From positions 55,004 through 119,003 of IMG/VR virus record IMGVR_UViG_3300009124_000002: a DNA stretch of 64,000 nucleotides. One strand, written 5' to 3'. Shown one piece after another: positions 62,865 to 64,000 of this stretch; the first letter of the stretch is position 1, and each line of letters begins with the position of its first letter. The stretch is from a virus. Under the pieces are notes generated by a model. It did no database searches, was not told the origin of the DNA, and saw nothing but the letters and a program-made list of their open reading frames with translations. A program made the position numbers and the translations under genes.

Positions 62865-62921
62865 TTAAAGGTCTGCCTTACTTGTGCTATTTACTGTGGA
62901 TGTTGCTACTGTTTCAGCCAT
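62865..62921 (-). CDS. Possible 18-residue late leader peptide
   Basis: An ATG at 62921, five bases after GATAAATA, opens an 18-codon frame (MAETVATSTVNSTSKADL) that ends 13 bases before the gp13 ATG. Geometry equals that of true late genes, so it may be translated as a leader, but no homologue is recognised and it could be incidental. Confidence 0.35.
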   Translation of the reverse strand: MAETVATSTVNSTSKADL

Positions 62922-62926
62922 ATTTC

Positions 62927-62934
62927 TATTTATC
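62927..62934 (-). promoter_or_regulatory. Late promoter variant GATAAATA upstream of gp13
   Basis: GATAAATA on the minus strand, the second of two late promoters before gp13, five bases before the 18-codon ORF. Confidence 0.55.
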
Positions 62935-62992
62935 CTGTTAATCTATCAGAGGGTTTCATTCACAGATGAAACTCAAGTAACCATTGGTTTCT

Positions 62993-63562
62993 CTATTTAT
63001 ACAATCTCTCATATCCTCCAGCAAGAAAGTCTTCATAATGCAGGAAGTATATCAACTCAGCATGTTCTGGAGACAAATCCATTTCTACCTTGTTCTCTGT
63101 CTTATTTCTGTGTGGAATTGGAATTCTCTCATTGGTGCTTGGGTGATACACTATTAGGTTGTGCTTTTCTAGTTCCTCTTCCAGATTCTCGACACGAATA
63201 ACACAATCATGATCTCGATAGATTACAGTCACGGGCATACACACTGGTTGTTTTGAGTGAGTATAAAGCCATTTCTCGAAATCTATTTTTTCATGATGAT
63301 TATAGTGCCACCAGTATTGACTAATCACACGTTCATATGGATTACGGACTGGCAGGATTTTTTTGTATATGTTCTTGACATCATCAGGAACACCAATCGA
63401 GTGTCTGCTGACACGAGTAATCTGGCGATAGTTGTAGTCGGGATTTTCACCAGCAATCGGATAGAATTTCCCACGATTGTTGGAAAAGTAGGCTTGAATC
63501 GTTGACGAGTAATTCTTGAACGGAGTGTATATCACCACCTTATGCTCATGTGAGTATATCAT
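62993..63562 (-). CDS. Sulfotransferase-like protein
   Basis: The 189-residue protein has the PAPS-binding pattern: IYTPFKNYSSTIQAYF (5'-phosphosulfate loop, compare T-P-K-x-G-S/A-S-T) and KILPVRNPYERVISQYWWHY (3'-phosphate-binding R-N-P-Y-x-R). A C-terminal L-x-Y-E-D-F-L-x-G-G-Y end follows. Likely transfers sulfate to a carbohydrate or protein; the acceptor is unknown. It lies next to a glycosyltransferase-like gene. The frame overlaps the upstream gene. Confidence 0.7.
   Translation of the reverse strand: MIYSHEHKVVIYTPFKNYSSTIQAYFSNNRGKFYPIAGENPDYNYRQITRVSRHSIGVPDDVKNIYKKILPVRNPYERVISQYWWHYNHHEKIDFEKWLYTHSKQPVCMPVTVIYRDHDCVIRVENLEEELEKHNLIVYHPSTNERIPIPHRNKTENKVEMDLSPEHAELIYFLHYEDFLAGGYERLYK
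62994..63001 (-). promoter_or_regulatory. Late promoter TATAAATA embedded in the sulfotransferase stop
   Basis: The last codons of the sulfotransferase gene, TAT AAA TAG, form a perfect TATAAATA(G). A weak 7-bp hairpin (GTTTCAT / ATGAAAC, 62953-62972) lies between this and the next promoter. Confidence 0.6.
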
Positions 63563-64000
63563 AATAATTCGGAAATTCTGATTTTAAAAACTCCAACTTG
63601 GTTGATCCATTACATGGATCTCCAGCATAGTGTACATTTTTGCTTTTATCGAGGTTTATGTTTTCTATTTTATGCTGCTCTATGTAATAAATCAAAAAGT
63701 GATCTTCCAATAAAGAAGTGTTTGATGCTTCATTATAATTGAAATAGGTATTCAAAAAGCTCTGCTCAAAGAAATACTCTTTTTGCCATAAATGAGTTAT
63801 GAACTTAACATTGGTAAAATGTCTAGCCATAGCAACCGAAGCTAACATCAGAAACTGTCCAGCGTTAAATGGTTTTATTTTTAGTTCTTCTAGTCGCTTT
63901 ATTTTTTCTTTTGTATATCGAGTTATGTTGTGGTATTTAGAGTTGTGAATTTCGTAACCGCAGCCTTCGTGCATCAGCGAGTATATTTTATGATCTTCTA
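63546..64000 (-). CDS. Glycosyltransferase-like protein, 5' end beyond window
   Basis: The frame is open to the right edge, so only the C-terminal about 150 residues are present. Visible parts: HEGCGYEIHNSKYHNITRYTKEKIKRLEELKIKPFNAGQFLMLASVAMARHF and TSLLEDHFLIYYIEQHK. The P-F-N-A-G-Q-F segment and L-L-E-D-H resemble the acceptor-binding half of GT-A glycosyltransferases. The DxD motif, if present, lies outside the window. With the neighbouring sulfotransferase it may decorate a glycan. Confidence 0.55.
   Translation of the reverse strand, partial: EDHKIYSLMHEGCGYEIHNSKYHNITRYTKEKIKRLEELKIKPFNAGQFLMLASVAMARHFTNVKFITHLWQKEYFFEQSFLNTYFNYNEASNTSLLEDHFLIYYIEQHKIENINLDKSKNVHYAGDPCNGSTKLEFLKSEFPNYYDILT

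Overview
The window is a contiguous piece of a T4-like (straight-tailed, contractile myovirus) phage genome. The order of its core genes resembles marine/cyanophage-type T4 relatives: neck gp13-gp14-gp15, terminase gp16-gp17, sheath gp18, tube gp19, portal gp20, prohead protease gp21, scaffold gp22, capsid gp23, then uvsY-uvsW-gp55-gp47-gp46-gp45-gp44-gp62-regA-hsp20-gp43, then uvsX and gp41. Also typical of that group are an adenosylcobalamin-dependent ribonucleotide reductase, ThyX, an Hsp20, a CobS/CobT-like pair and no host-like metabolic operons. No photosynthesis gene, tRNA or CRISPR array was seen, so the host cannot be named. Almost every gene lies on the minus strand, so transcription runs from high to low coordinates. 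The one clear exception is a 46-codon plus-strand gene at 47856-47996 with its own late promoter. Both window ends cut genes.

Layout, low to high coordinate. 1-4872: an ATGA-coupled operon of glycosyltransferase-like proteins, two SAM methyltransferases, a ParB-like protein, a cupin and a zinc ribbon. 4872-6833: class II RNR. 6892-9638: small membrane and virion-associated proteins. 9650-17591: a late operon of predicted internal head proteins. Five of them begin with a ten-residue motif like the T4 capsid-targeting sequence and carry enzyme-like domains (ADP-ribosyltransferase-like, NMN-adenylyltransferase-like, ligase-like KxDG nucleotidyltransferase, PD-(D/E)XK-like). 17646-24664: gp41, thyX, dut, uvsX, dCMP deaminase, phosphoesterases and small proteins. 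24666-26934: small early proteins. 27034-32246: a predicted DNA-base hypermodification cassette (P-loop kinase, TET/JBP dioxygenase, amino acid:DNA transferase, GNAT, glutaminase) joined to an AEP primase-like gene, inserted between gp43 and uvsX. 32261-38184: gp43, hsp20, regA, gp62, gp44, gp45. 38181-45896: a dNTP pyrophosphohydrolase-like gene, HTH protein, CobS/CobT, gp46, gp47, a kinase remnant and gp55. 45995-49698: uvsW, uvsY, a GIY-YIG homing endonuclease and a tube-like protein. 49772-62851: head, tail and packaging genes. 62993-64000: a sulfotransferase and a partial glycosyltransferase.

Regulation is unusually legible. Sigma70-like promoters (TTGACN or a recurring TTGTCT/G -35 box, mostly 17-bp spacing, TATAAT or YAGAAT -10) precede many early genes. 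Three of them are embedded in a conserved A-tract module. T4-type late promoters (TATAAATA and one-base variants), to be read by the gp55 sigma factor encoded here, precede virion operons. In both classes the -10 element often ends only 5-10 nt before the start codon, so many transcripts should be leaderless or nearly so. Several minus-strand terminators sit directly against the next promoter or start codon.

Together the genes describe a lytic phage that makes its own deoxynucleotides, copies DNA with a T4 replisome, probably modifies its bases, packages a set of enzymes with its DNA, and switches to virion genes through gp55/gp45-dependent late promoters.
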